A stretch of DNA of 64,000 bases from Plantago major (lineage: Eukaryota; Streptophyta; Magnoliopsida; Lamiales; Plantaginaceae), in assembly GCA_026545765.1 (NCBI GenBank), contig JAIFAC010000230.1, forward strand, positions 62,001-126,000, given 5' to 3'. The notes under the pieces are model-generated. The model saw only the letters and a list, made by a program, of their open reading frames with translations, had not been told where the DNA came from and ran no database searches. The position numbers and the translations under genes were made by a program. Every line of letters begins with the position of its first letter. Positions within the stretch are counted from its first letter, which is position 1. Shown here one piece after another: positions 41,436 through 54,158 of this stretch.

Positions 41436-44400
41436 TGTTAGGAATATCTGTTAGTATTTTGATCATTCATCACATGTTCTTATCTTAGCCAGAAAGCTGA
41501 TTAAGTGCTCTTGGTTCACTTGAACATTGAAAAAGAGGAAATCACTGAGTATGATTAGTCTAGTAAATCTTGTATTAGGATTAAGGTCTCTGAGTGTAAT
41601 TTTTATTTCAAGAAGACCATGAAGATCAATCCTAGCAATGGAGCTTTTCTGAAGATTAGAAGACTGAAGATTGCACAAGGTTTATGAAGACACAAAGGTT
41701 TAGTCTAACTCAGAAATACTATGTCCTTAATCCTTTCTTAAGTATATTAACTTACTTTGGAAATATGATTCTGGACATATGACATCATGAGTATGGAGCA
41801 TGCAAGCCATCAGAAAGGCTCATGTATCCGTTGAGACTAAGTGCCCGTTTGGTTTGAAAAGGGGTATTTCATTTTGCAAAACTGGATTATTCGGCCCATT
41901 TAAGAAATTGGATTATGTTTGGGGGTTTTCGCCTAAAAATCTTGTTTGGTTGGATTCTACGAATTGAACCGTTTTCAATAAAATCCAGTTTGGTTCTGAA
42001 TTGATTTTGGATTATTCAGTAGGATAAAGCAAAGTGGAATTATTGATATACCTCTATGCTTTCCCACTTATTGTATAAAATCGAGTTTGATTTTCAATTT
42101 GATTTAGTGAAAATTACATGTGAACATAATTTTAGGGGAGCAAATTTTTACCACCTTCTCGTGTTTAATCGGGAAATTTTGAAATTTTGATCATATGAAT
42201 TTCGTATACAAAATTATCCGAAAATCTTTGAAATTATTGCATCCATAGTTACATTGCCATTGTTGATAACTTTGGCATCGATTTTGAGTTTATATGACTT
42301 GACCATTAAAATTTAGTTTATAGATATTGTTTATAATCTGTGTAATATTTATCTTAACGAAATACATGTTTCCTTATAAGATTGATATTTCATATGAGTG
42401 AAATTTATAATCTCATATTTTTCATCTCATGCGTAGAATAATTATTTTTGGCGATTGAAATCGACATCGCATATGTTTATCATCCCATCTAAACATAAAT
42501 TTTCCTACATTTTAAACATAAAAGTGTAAAGCATGTAAAACGCCAAAGTCAGTGACGGGGTCAGGATTTTAGGTCAGGTAGGGCACAAATAAAAACTCAA
42601 ACTTTTAATTATATAAATGTTGTTTTTATAATATATAAAGTAAACAAAAAAATTCACATATATATAATTAACGATGCATATTTTGTATTCAAAACACATA
42701 TATACTCCGCCTATATTCTGTCAAAATTTGCACATATTTAATATGCTAGAATATTTTTTCAAAAAATGATGAAGAAAAAACGTTTTTGAACCGACAACTC
42801 TAAATTATCATCGTTATTCTCGTAAGAAACGCTAACCAATTTTTTTAATTATTAGTATTGTTTTGTTTAATCATTCTTATAAAAAAGTTGGTTATACTAT
42901 TAAACAAACAAAATTAATTTTGATGTAAATACATAAGATACACCAAAAAACAAAAGTATAAAAGTTCTAATGAGTAGAAAAGAGAAATAAATATTATAGG
43001 GGTACAAAATGAAAAAAAAGGGTACAAAACTAGGAAACCATTGGGGGGAAAAAAAAAAAGGAAGGTGGAAACTATGAAACGGAAAAAATTAAAAAGAAAG
43101 AGTGCAAAACTAGAAAAATATAAAAGAAGAAATGGAAGGTGGAAATTAGGAAGGAAAAAAAAAAGTGCATTGATGTGAATCGATTGGTGTTCTTGGATTG
43201 GGATGGCATATTTAATAATTGATGGGAAGTTTGTATAAAATTAGACATTTCACGAGAAAGAAGATAATACAAAAGTAAATACCTCCTCATAGAAGGTATT
43301 TGAAATTGGATTATTCATGTACAAATTTGAGGGCTTGGTAGAAGTGGAGAAATTGGATTATTCCAAATAATCCATTTTTTCGGGCCGACAAAAAGACAAC
43401 CAAACTGGATTATTGAGGGTATTCGGACAAAAACCCTCCAAAAATCCCTCAAACCAAACGGGCACTAAAGGACAATGAACAGTACTATGCATTAAATGCA
43501 TCGGCAGAAATGCTGCAAAAAGCAAGTCCTCTCTGAAACAAGATATAGTGACTTCTGAGTACATAGTTCAAGATATAAACGGATATAATTTGATAGAGAG
43601 CACAACGGATACAATTCAAACGCCTCTCGAATTTATCTATATATATCACACACTTAGATGCTTGAAGAACATACCTTAGAACGCTCTATCTTGCAAACTT
43701 ACCATCAAGCAAAGTATTCTCTCAAGCACTCTACTACCCTTTTTGAAAGCTTTCTGTTGCTTGAAGAATCACTAGTAGTTCTAAGTTGTCCTGAACCTTA
43801 ACAAGAGATTGTTATTCGTGAAAGAGTTGAACTATCAGATACCCTTTCTGAAGCTCATTCTCCAGAACGGACACCAATTACTTGGGTCAAGAAGAGCGAT
43901 CGTCATCCACTGAACAAGTGTATTAAGTAGTCTTGTTCTATTAGGCTCTCTGAAAACATAACTGAAAAGTTATACGAGAAGCCTCTCTGACAAACCTTAT
44001 AACTAACACCCTCAAGGCGTGGAGTAGAGGAAGTACTTGATTTGGGAAATCAGGGAATAACTCCAAGGTTATCTGAGTAGAGGAAGTACTTAGCTCTAGG
44101 AGCTGGGGAATAACTCAGGGGGAACATTTGGTTGGGAACCATTTGTTTAGGAATCTTAGAATAGGATTATTGTAAGGTGAACTCAATTATCTGTTCTAGT
44201 GAATTCTAGGTCTCAAAAAGACCGAAGTGGATTAGTTGGAGGATTACGCCACTTCCAGATACCACTATACTTGCTGTGTTATTTACCTTTATGTATTTAC
44301 ATTTCAGCAAAGCACACACACACTTACTTATTGTTTCTGCACTTACCTATCTTAAAGTCTTCCGCGCTCTGAATTTAAGTATCAGAAACCCCCAGGTTTC

Positions 44401-44490
44401 TGAGAAATTGTGTTTATCGACAAAAGTTTTAAAAGACTATTCACCCCCCTCCCCCTCTAGTCTTTTACTTTACCGTTATCTGGACCAACA
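41436..44490 (+). repeat. 3' LTR of element B, interrupted
   Basis: Same termini as the 5' LTR. Without the 1625-bp insertion and its 3-bp TSD it is 1427 bp. Differences from the 5' LTR include a 12-bp insertion (AGGAATCTTAGA near 44150), the loss of one C-run base block, and scattered substitutions. Confidence 0.95.
41841..43465. mobile_element. Harbinger-like nonautonomous element in the 3' LTR
   Basis: 1625 bp. The target TAA is duplicated (41838-41840, 43466-43468); the uninterrupted 5' LTR gives the empty site. Perfect 17-bp terminal inverted repeats GTGCCCGTTTGGTTTGA are followed by imperfect subterminal ones (ATTGGATTAT words). A 3-bp TWA duplication and a GxxxCCGTTTGG terminus fit PIF/Harbinger (Tourist-like) elements. 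No transposase frame is seen. Confidence 0.92.
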
Positions 44491-44495
44491 CATTT

Positions 44496-44654
44496 GACCA
44501 TTGGCTGCCCTCGGATTATAGACTAGGCATTTAGTTGGATGCGAATCGGTGCTGAAATGTTTTGGTCTTCTCTAATGGCATGATGGTTATCCGCTATACA
44601 TGTCCTAGTATAGTACTAATGGTTTTCTCTAAATGATCCATTGGGTTTTCCTTC
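44496..44654. other. Flank between element B and candidate MULE
   Basis: Short noncoding stretch; no feature beyond the CATTT TSD at 44491-44495. Confidence 0.5.
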
Positions 44655-45345
44655 AAATCTTAGCTACGGGATCTTTCATTTTATGTACATTTAGTTGTTA
44701 CATTTTAATTTAGATACCTTTCGTTTACCTTTTGCCAATTTAAATACTATGCCACTAAAATTTTAACGAAATTGTTAATTTTAACCGAATTGATACAAAC
44801 TAGCGTTGATAATTCAATTTTACCGTAAAATTTGGAGTGTGGGTTTCACGCACTCTGGTTTTAAGATTATTCAAATTATTAAAAATTTAAAATTAATTTT
44901 TTTGAATAAAAAAAACAAAAAAGTTTTTTCTAATAAAAAACTACAAAACAAAAAAAAAATCAATTCTAATATTTTAGATTTCTATATTTTTTATTTTATT
45001 AAAAACATATTCTAAGTTTTACGCATTTTTGTTTTTACTTATTTTAAATAATTTTTAAAATCAATTTTACATTTAAAAAATATAAACCAAAGCAAACGAG
45101 GAGGTAACATGCTTTATGTAAATACATTTATTAAAGTCAAATTGGTCAATTCCACCTGAAAATTCGACTAATTCACATTAGTTCTTACTTACCAAGTTGG
45201 TCAAAATTAACGTAAATATCTACTAAGTTTGTGTAACAAAGTATCTAAATTGAACACAATGTAAACGAAAGATATTTAAATCGACAGTCGGTACCTAATG
45301 AAAGTGTTATAACTTAAGTTACCTTTCCTGGATATTTTCAACCTC
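44655..45345. mobile_element. Candidate long-TIR element (MULE-like)
   Basis: The left arm (TTTAGATACCTTTCGTTTAC) and the reverse complement of the right arm (TTAAATATCTTTCGTTTAC) match over roughly 100 bp with gaps. The left arm also resembles the TIR of MULE-1 (GTACATTTAGTTGTTAC). I could not fix exact ends or a TSD. Confidence 0.45.
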
Positions 45346-46734
45346 CCCTTAAGCTGACCAATGTATTTTTAAGTTTTGGTATAAATTAATAATCGGTTTA
45401 AAATTGATTAACGTTCCGAATATTCCTTATGCTAACTTGGTCGTGTTCAAATAGTCGTAATCAATCTCTTTTTGTTATGATTGTATAAAAGTTATAAAGA
45501 TGTCCAAATAAAGCCTCTATCGCTTAAAAGATGAAATGCTATTGTATGCGCTAATGCGAAATGATAAGAAAATCCCAATAATTGTTGGACAGTATGGAGA
45601 AAAGTTGGACTTAATTATTTCTATTTCACGGTTATGATTTTGAGTATTGTTGCGTGTTCAACCATAATTTTTCTTTAATGTACAATTAAAGTGCGCGTTA
45701 GCTTATAAGTATGACATACGAGATTAAGTTTGCTAAACCTTTTAATTACCCAATTCGATTACCAGTCTAAACCGATTGAAATCCTTAGTTACCCAATTCG
45801 ATTAAAAGTCTAAATCATTCGGTTAATGGTACAAATCAAAGTGAAATCATTAGAATTCTGACGATAGGAAAACTTCAGAGTTTATGATTTATTTGGACAT
45901 CATACATATATACAGACATGCATGTACAGTACAGTGTAGATCCACCACCACCATTTGCTAGAGCTACAGGTTATACAGAACAATTGCTAGCTAGCAATAT
46001 TGGTCAAACGTACCATGTAATCAGATTATACCAAATCCCCTTTGCCAATAAGTTGTCCTACATACTTCTTTGCTAAGTCCATAGTAACACAAAAATTTTT
46101 ACTTCTAACTCAAAATTTTAATTATATACCAAACACTTCTAAAAACTATGTATAACCTTCACATCAACATTTTCTCACTTCATGAACTAAAAGTGTAAAA
46201 CTGGCCTTGTAATGTAGTTGTAATTCAAAAAAAAAAAAAAAAAACTCTTTTCTTTTTATGAGACTATTAATATTTCAAGCATACTTTACGAGGGGCCTTC
46301 TATCATTAGTCGAGGTGTCACTCTAATTAATGTCGGTCACTTATTTTAAACCATTAGATATATCATTTTACGGTCAAGATCGTTTGACGTACGCCAATTG
46401 AACCAAGTTATTTATTTGACGTTCTATCTTGTTGCATTTATTTTGTCATTGTATCGCTCTTTATTGCTCTAAAAAAAAAATTAAAAAACCTGAATATATA
46501 TTAAATGATAAAATATAACATTCTAATCTCTTTTATTTTCTTCTAAAGTTCCAACAGGTAATTAATAACCTATCATTAAATGTGTGGATTGCATGAAGAA
46601 TTGAGAATCGAGAGGTATAATCAAATCAACTTGATTTGTTCATGATGAATAAACAGCATTCCCGGCCATACCCTCCGCCGCAGTCGGCTTCTACAACACC
46701 GACTCTTCTCCATCCGATACTCGTAGTCCGCTCT
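45346..46734. other. Intergenic, noncoding
   Basis: AT-rich with no supported gene. Near-duplicate short blocks at 45740-45820 (ACCCAATTCGATTA twice) and an A18 run at 46228. 46660-46730 is briefly GC-rich (CCGCCGCAGTCGG). Confidence 0.5.
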
Positions 46735-47440
46735 AACAATTGCGTTTCAGATCTTTAATTCGATGGGTTTCTTTGAATCGAGCGTCCTATATTTGGTTTA
46801 TGAACATAGATTCGATTTTTACAATTGTTGGTGTTGGTGTTAACCGTAAAATCGTTTTTGGAAAAACTGATTGAAGTTACAGGGACTGAACTGAGGTTTT
46901 CAAAACTCAAAGGTCTGCATTTTGGAAATTAGGATGACACAAGGAACCAGTGATGCAATTTACATTTCAAACGTATATTCAGACGACACATAACGGATAT
47001 ACTCCTCCGTTTCACACGAAACAATCAGATTGAATAATTTTAATAAAAATGTATAGAAGTATGTTGTCCCCAAAAATATGTGGTGGAGAATAAGTATGAG
47101 ATATAAATTGAGTGGAAAAGTATACGTGGGTTATAAGAGTTATTTATTAATCCGGATTCAGCCTTATAAGAGTTTGTTGGAAATTGGTAACTGTAAATTG
47201 CGGCCGTGCTCCCATTGTAACCCAAATTCTCAAAAGACAACCCTTTGAGTTTCTAAAAACATTAATTCAGTTCCTGCAACACAAATCAAGTTTTTCAAAA
47301 ACGATTTTGGCGTTCCTAAATCAAACCTAGGTTAAAACTTAATATCAAGATCGAATCTAAGTTCATAAATCAAACCCCGACGCTCGATTCAAAGAAACCA
47401 TTTGAGATTCGAAACGCAATTGAACGATGCCCATTAAGCT
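46735..47440. repeat. Large imperfect inverted repeat
   Basis: 46735-46960 is complementary, with gaps, to about 47175-47440. Shared words are AATTGCGTTTC, TTTCTTTGAATCGAGCGTC, GAACATAGATTCGAT/GAACTTAGATTCGAT and AAAATCGTTTTTG. The loop is ~215 bp and contains a Stowaway-like word, ACTCCTCCGTTTC, at 47001. It resembles a foldback or long-TIR element; no TSD was found. Confidence 0.75.
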
Positions 47441-48400
47441 TTCAACTATTTCAACATCCGTAGCATGTCGGAATGTATCTTAACAGATCAGGATGAGAAG
47501 AGTCTCGTGAAGTTTTACGGCCGCCATTAATGGTGGAATGAACTTCGAGAATTTCTCGATCTTGCAAACCAATTGTTAGATACGTTTAAAGTGATTTAGT
47601 GGAACTTTTGATTATTTTAATTGATTGATTTTTACTAAAAAGAAAATTTACAATTTTAAATATACTAACAAGTTGCAGTTAAGAGAGTTATAACACATGT
47701 CACGTGTCGATACTTCGAATGACAATAGTCGGAACAACAACTCGACTGACGGTAGAAAACCTGTACTTTATGATGTTATCAATCAATCTATAAGGCTAAA
47801 ATGCATTATAATACAAATCACATTAGACGGTACACATATCATTTGTCTTAACCTACTAAGATAAGCCTTTTATTTCAAACTTCGGTTTCATTTCATTTTC
47901 TTTTCTCATTTCTTTTTCAATTTCATTATTATTTTATTTTAAATATTGTTAATTAATTATAATAATATCACATTAATGCAATACTTCAAAATAAAAATTA
48001 TATTGCTTGAAAATAAAAATTACAATACTTGATAATAAAAACAAAAATACTTGAAAATAAAATTTCATTTTCCAAGTCCATTTTATGTTTTCAAAGATTT
48101 GTAATTTTTTTTCATTTTAGTAAGTGTGACTACAATTTTTAACATTGTGTATTTTAAACATTTTACAAGTATTGTGTTATATACATACAAGTGTGTTTCA
48201 ATTGTTCAAATATTATAATTAAAATTTCCAATAAACAAATTTAAAAAACATAAAAAAATAGAAAATAAAACAAACCAAAAATAGAGAAAAAAAGGAAAGA
48301 ATAAGAGAAATTTCGAAGAAACAAAAACCAAATTAAAGAAGGAAAGAGCAACAAATAAAAACAGATCGAAGCACAAAAAATGTTTTCAAAAGTCAAAGCG
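47441..48400. other. Intergenic, AT-rich, noncoding
   Basis: No gene or repeat that I can support; A/T-rich runs at 47930-48070 and 48241-48330. Confidence 0.5.
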
Positions 48401-48470
48401 TTTGTAGCCGAGTGGCAAGCTGAGACACCCCGTACCCAAGAGGTCACGGGTTCGATCCCTGAAATGGGTG
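48401..48470 (+). repeat. tRNA-like Pol III promoter pair (SINE head candidate)
   Basis: TAGCCGAGTGG (48405-48415, box A-like) and GGTTCGATCCC (48449-48459, box B-like) are separated by 33 bp, as in tRNA-derived SINEs. The flanks do not form a tRNA acceptor stem, and no poly-A/T tail boundary is certain, so I do not call a functional tRNA. Confidence 0.55.
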
Positions 48471-48629
48471 ATTTATTTCTCCGTATAGAGAATGATTGAA
48501 ATGATGATTAGAGATTTATTGGTGATAAAATTTATCCAATGCTAAGTATTGTAATTGTCAGATTTCAAAAAAAGTTCTTAAAAAAGTAAGAGTAGTGAGG
48601 CACGTCTCACCACCTCACCATGAGACCAT

Positions 48630-48681
48630 CTCCATTGGAGTTGCAATGTATTGGAGTTGCAACATTGCAACTCCAATGGAG
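48630..48681. repeat. Perfect 20-bp hairpin
   Basis: CTCCATTGGAGTTGCAATGT (48630-48649) and its exact reverse complement (48662-48681), with a 12-bp loop that itself repeats part of the arm. Confidence 0.95.
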
Positions 48682-48871
48682 CGCTGGGCCTCGCCCTGAA
48701 TGTGATTATGATAGAGTCTAACATTTGATATGTAACTAATGACGTTAAATTATATACAGAATTTGAAGGGTTAAAGTTGTGTTTTACTGCTTTTTCAGTA
48801 CTTTTATGATGTTTTCTTTACTTTTTATTAATTCCTTATGGCTAACTGCTACCAACATAAGGAATTAACAA

Positions 48872-49225
48872 AAAGCTCGGCTCCTTAGAGCTGTTACGCG
48901 AGTCGAGCCTTTCGCTCGATAAGGTAAACGAGTCGGGCCTGAGCCTCATTTTATGCTCGTTTATCTAACGAGTCGAGCCTGACTCGGCTCGATAAAGCTC
49001 GTTAAGGCTATTATTTTAGTAAAATTATATTTTTTATACTTATTTTCAATAGATAAGGCTCGTTATTTTTTCGAGTTCGAGTCGAGCTCATTACAAGTTA
49101 CTCGAGCTCGAGCCCATTTTTTTACTCGTTTTTGTTAACGAGCTGAGCCGGGCTCGGCTCGGTAGAGCTTGAGCTCGAGCCGAGTATCACAATACTCGGC
49201 TCGGCTCGTTTAACATCACTAAGTT
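48872..49225. mobile_element. hAT-like fragment rich in CGAGCTCGAG words
   Basis: Many copies of GAGTCGAGCC, CGGCTCG and CGAGCTCGAG in both orientations. The right edge reads CTCGGCTCGTTTAACATCAC, whose complement (TGTTAAACGAGCCGAG) resembles termini of a common plant hAT-type MITE. The left edge is not defined. Confidence 0.45.
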
Positions 49226-49678
49226 AGGGTTTGCTATTTACTGTTTAAACACTTGTTAGTCGTTTTGGCGAGACTTTTTATGATATTGAATGAAAAAATA
49301 GTGGTGCTCCTTCAAATCTATCAATTTTTTCAGTTTCTTTTGCAATAAACGAATCATGATCCATCAATTCTCGATATTATGATTTGAGGTTATTGTTCTT
49401 GTGTCACGCACGCTGCATCAACATTTGATTAGGTTGTGGAAGAATTTGTCAGATTAAATTCAATTCGGTAATAAATGATAACTCAATTTAAAGAGTATAG
49501 TGTTGAGTTAAATGCAATACACGCTATTGGCCAAACTATTCAAATTTGAGTTTAATACCAAAGATTTCTCAAAGAAAGCAAGTATCCTAAGAGACAGTTT
49601 TATGAAGAGACTAAAAGAGACGAACAAACATTACAGTTATATAAAAAAACATTAGAGGTTTGACTAAAAACATTATTG

Positions 49679-49716
<38 letters not shown>

Positions 49717-52287
49717 GCGTAAAAATTGATATAATATATATGTTCACTTATAAAATAGGGAAAATTTCGGATGGTACCCCTTAAATTAGGTCCAATAACA
49801 GATTCACCCCTTCTATTCGAACAATAACAGTTACATCCAAAAATTAAACTGAGCAATTTCCGATATTACAGATAGGTCCAAAAGTCAAACTTCGTGATGA
49901 CATGGAATTGCTTTTTGCTGATGTGTCGGCTAAAGTTGATCTTAATAACGAAAATGCCATTCAATATTTTAATTTTTGAATTTCTTTTATTCTATTTCTT
50001 TATTTTCTTTTCTTTTTGCTTTTCTTTTTCTTCTTTTATTTAGGCTCCAACAGACATTGGACCCGTCTGTAATTAAGTGGTCCAATTTATCACCACGCCT
50101 ATATTGTAAACAAATATAGGGACCTGAATGTAATTGGTTAGCGAGTTGGGGGTCAATTGAATTACCATAAACTATTTGGCCCAACCAGCTATTATCCAAA
50201 TAAAATTAAAAGTTCAATTCAGTCCCTACAACTTTTCAAAATTTGCAATTGGGTTTGTCAAATTCTCAATTGTAAGGGTTTCAAATTCCGAAAACTTTAA
50301 ATTGAATCCCTGAAACTATAAATGAACGCAAACACAAATCAAAACTTAACATATTCACATTAAAAGCTCCAAATCGGAGCTATTAAAGCTCCATGTCGGA
50401 GCTTTGAAGAGCTCGATTGAATTGTCCACGCCCAAACCGAGTCGTATAGCTCTATATGGAGTCAGCAGCCTGCTTGAGTTGTAATACTTCAAATCGAGCC
50501 GCAGCAGCCTGCTTAAGCTCACTCCAAGACGGGGCTGTTACTCAACTCCGATTTGGGTGGTCCAGATCTTTGCAAATCGGAATTGGAGCCTCTTTTAGTT
50601 TGTGGTGGTCGGATCTTTGCAATGAATATGATTCCGAGAAGGTGGAGATTTTTTGTAATGAAGAAGAAGGGAAAAAGTAAAGAGAAGAGAATAAGAAAGA
50701 AAAACATGATCAGCTTTAAGGAGGAAGAAGATGAACAGTGATAATCAATTTGAGATAAAAAAAGAAAATAGATAAGAAAATGAATAATCAATTTAATTTC
50801 ATTTTTGCTTTACTTTATTGTTTAAGTTAAAAAATTTCCACCATGGCAAAGAGAGAGAATGTATTTTGATTTTGGTCAACTCTAGATTATTTATCGTTCA
50901 ATAGAAGACCAACTGCTTAAGGTAAATTTAAGTGCACTATATGTAATTTTCTCTATAAAATATTACTGATATTGTTTATTACATTATACATATACTTAAA
51001 GAACATCAATCCGTCTTTCATGTCTCTCAATAATACACGTTTATTCTAATACTATGTGATAAAAAATATCTTTCAAACTTTCGGTAGATAGATAACCAAA
51101 TACTTGAAATTCCGACAATGAGCAATGCCTCGTCGTTTCCCTTCTTTACTTTTTCTCTTTCTTTCATAAGACACCTACTGCTTTAAATCACATGAAACGG
51201 ACCTCATTTCATGGGTATCATCATACTAAATCAGGAATATTCCAAGAATATAGTTTACCATAAAATTATGGGTGTTTCACTTTGATTGTGAATGAATTAA
51301 CACCAGGTATAATGAAACATAATTTACTATATAAGCAACGTACTGTATTGAATTAGTGCTATCTGATAAGGATAGCTAGTAGCTAGTTTTGTGGTTTAAA
51401 ACATCTTAGATAAGTAAACATCCATTAATTGGTGATTAGTGGATCTCAAAGGTAATTAATTAATTAATTTAATGTATAAACATTACCCAGGAGATTCCAC
51501 CACAAGTTTGGACAACGATAATATTAAATACTAGCATTGTGTAACCAGTGGCCACATCTGTATGATGATACCCAACACGAGTCTAGAAGATAGGTGAGAA
51601 TGAATGAAACCTATTGGAGAATTAATATAAATGACTAAATTCAACATCTTTATATAAATTCGAACTTTCGTATGGTATTTAAATTATATCACCTCTTTTA
51701 CTGAATTTATCAGAGATATATATTCATGAATGAAGTTAATTTACGAGAACCAAAATCAGAACCTTGATGAAATTGTGTACGGTTCTGAGCATCAGAGTCC
51801 CTGGGCAACAAAGTTTGTTGCTTGTTGCCTTGCATAGACATGTAATGCATCATGCATCGGTGGTCAAATAGGACAAAGAATATAGGATGTGATAGTTAGG
51901 TACAATAGCATCCTATAATTGGAGAAATGACTATAATAAACACAACAAAGACCATATGATGTATTATAATTTAAGAAAGATTGAGAACTTACACCAACAT
52001 AGACATAGTAATCTTTTTTCCTTTATTTATCTAGTGACTCTAATCCTCAAAATCGGAGTGAATCATCACAGGCAGTCCCTAGATAATTTATCTAGAGGCG
52101 GATCTATATTTTCAATGAAATCATCGATATTATTAATCAAAACATTTATGTTCTCAATATTGATATTTTTTCATATTACAATAAGACTTATTTCGTTAAC
52201 AACATAGACATTTTGATTAATAGCATGGATGCTTTTATTGATAACATATACCGTCTTTAGATAAGTTATCTAGTGACCATCTCTCAT
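49226..52287. other. Intergenic, noncoding, with small repeats
   Basis: (TA)n(CA)n microsatellite at 49679-49718. 49755-49880 resembles one long TIR (GGTACCCCTTAAATTAGG) without a clear partner. 50365-50412 has repeated AAGCTCC..TCGGAGCT palindromic words. 50456-50700 is weakly gene-like but has no recognisable protein. 52076-52098 and 52254-52272 are inverted (CTAGATAATTTATCTAG-type). Confidence 0.45.
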
Positions 52288-52292
52288 GAGAC

Positions 52293-53238
52293 CGTTGGAA
52301 ATTTATAGAAGAGCGGCAATGTATTGAAGATATATATAAATGAATTAACATGTAAGAGAACAAACTAAGGACTGCTGTAGTGAGAGTTGGCTCTCGGTCC
52401 TTAAGACGAATTTGCCCCGCTTAGATGCCTACGGTTGCAATTAGCAAAATGTCTCCCAAGATTACACAGCAGGTTAATCTGTAAGCTGGCACTTGAAATC
52501 ACAGATTCGAGTGGACTACTGCAATATGGAAAGACAGGCTTAAAAGAATAAGAGAAGAAAGAAGGAGAGAATTTGGATATCTCTTGTTATGTGTATAAAA
52601 TTCAACTATGGACCTCTATTTATAGTTTTGTAAAGTTGTGACCAAAAAATACAATTGTTGAACAAAAGTCTTCTGATACTGAATAGATATATATTTTCGT
52701 AAGATACAATCATTCACCAAAAGACATGTTGTTCCAATGGCAACACTTGCCACTTTAGGCACCCGTGTCATTGGATTCGACACCCACCTGCGCCAGCTTT
52801 TCAATATTTTTGCATCATTTTGTGTACAAATGCACCCCTTGCAAATTACACACTTCAACTCATATTCTTTCACAAAAGCTACATAGCCCAACTGAAAAGG
52901 TGCATCTATCGATTTAAATTGGTCATGGGCTCGACAACCCTTTGAACCATTTTCTCCAATTTTTCACCTTTTCACCTATTCTAGCTCCTTCTTCTTAATT
53001 TTAGCTATGTGGAACTATTCCAACTCTTTAATTTTCCATAACTAGTACATCAACCAATACACTTTGAGCATTAATGACTCTTTCACAATTGAATTTTAGT
53101 AATATTTGTTCAAGTGTCTTCTACTAATATAGTAGACAATGCACATTCCAGAAACCTCTGTTTCCGACGTGTGGGGCCCCATTTGGTTGAAATACAAAGT
53201 CATAGACAAACCACTATTGGTTAGCTAAAATTCCAACA
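52293..53238 (-). repeat. LTR of element C (left)
   Basis: 946 bp. The outer end reads CGTTGG instead of TGTTGG, one substitution from canonical. It matches 57833-58771 with scattered differences and small indels. Confidence 0.92.
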
Positions 53239-54158
53239 ATCCCCACATGAAAGAGAATTGATGCTCACAACACATCGGAGTGCTCCAGCCTTGAATTACC
53301 AGCGGAAAACTTATTGCATCGAGAACGATAGCTTTCGCTTTGAATCTTCCCCTAGTAGAGTACCATCGGATTTACTTGCCAACCGGTGAACGCGATATCT
53401 TGAACCAACGGCTTGTTTGTGAACTAAGACAATGATACCTACACAATAATTTCCTTATTGTTTCGCTCCAAGTTTGTCCGTCCATTAAAGGCCTCGACAC
53501 CTCGATTCTTAAGTGTTCAAATTGAAGGACAAACTTCATACACTTAAATAGGTGATCTCCTTCTAAGAGCATCCGCCACCGATGTTCGCCAAAAGCTCTA
53601 GACGATCATTAAGAGTTCGGTGACTCATCCTCCTCGACACGGCAAGAAGACTTAATGTCTATCATGAATGACCTCATGGAGTATAACTCCTAAGTGCTCT
53701 TACCTCGAAGTACAAAACTTCACGAGGCGCTCAACTGGTTTTTTACAACTTCGTTTTCCACATTGAACCAAATTCTTGGGATCTCCAACAAGATGGTCAA
53801 GTTATCACAGAATTTCCTTTAATTCGTGGGTCTTAGGCCCATTCCCCTAGACAGGAAGATTGCTTGATCCTTTAGGTATTGCTTTTGTTTAGCGGATCCA
53901 CATGTTATCCTTTGATTTCACACAATCAATAGTGATAAACCCCCCTAAAGATCAACTGCCAAATGGTCTTATGTCTACGACTTTACGTGTCTAGACTTGC
54001 CATACTGTTCTTGTGCCTTTTTTAAAAAAAAAATCGGCCGACTACCGTAGTGAAACATCACTGAAGGCACATGCTTATCCCAATAAGGGACATCCTCTAA
54101 AATTTATAAATCCATTATGCTTCTTCCTATGCTTTTTCCAAAGCAATAAATTCCGAAT
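53239..54158 (-). pseudogene. Element C: region between left LTR and RNase H relic
   Basis: Begins with the polypurine-like tract beside the LTR. No open frame is recognisable. It contains CpG-bearing, frameshifted sequence, and an A-rich run near 54022. Confidence 0.4.

Larger units (their letters stand above)
27745..44490 (+). mobile_element. Element B: near-complete Sirevirus-type Copia retrotransposon
   Basis: Bounded by the 5-bp TSD CATTT (27740-27744 and 44491-44495). It has LTRs at 27745-29162 and 41436-44490, PBS at 29165, PPT at 41421-41435, gag, PR-IN-RT-RH in Copia order, and about 6 kb between the pol stop (35137) and the PPT holding an accessory gene. Sireviruses are the Copia genus with an extra ORF after pol. 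The element is 16.7 kb, or 15.1 kb without the Harbinger-like insertion in the 3' LTR, which is long for Copia. The LTRs are about 97% alike by eye over the first ~400 bp, yet gag, pol and accessory frames carry many frameshifts and several stops. Confidence 0.95.

Noticed and set aside
48401..48470. Functional tRNA gene
   Set aside because: Box A and B-like words are present, but no acceptor stem or anticodon arm pairs; SINE-head is more likely.
50456..50791. Overlapping 62-90 codon frames
   Set aside because: Low-complexity Lys/Glu or Phe/Leu content on opposite strands; no domain.
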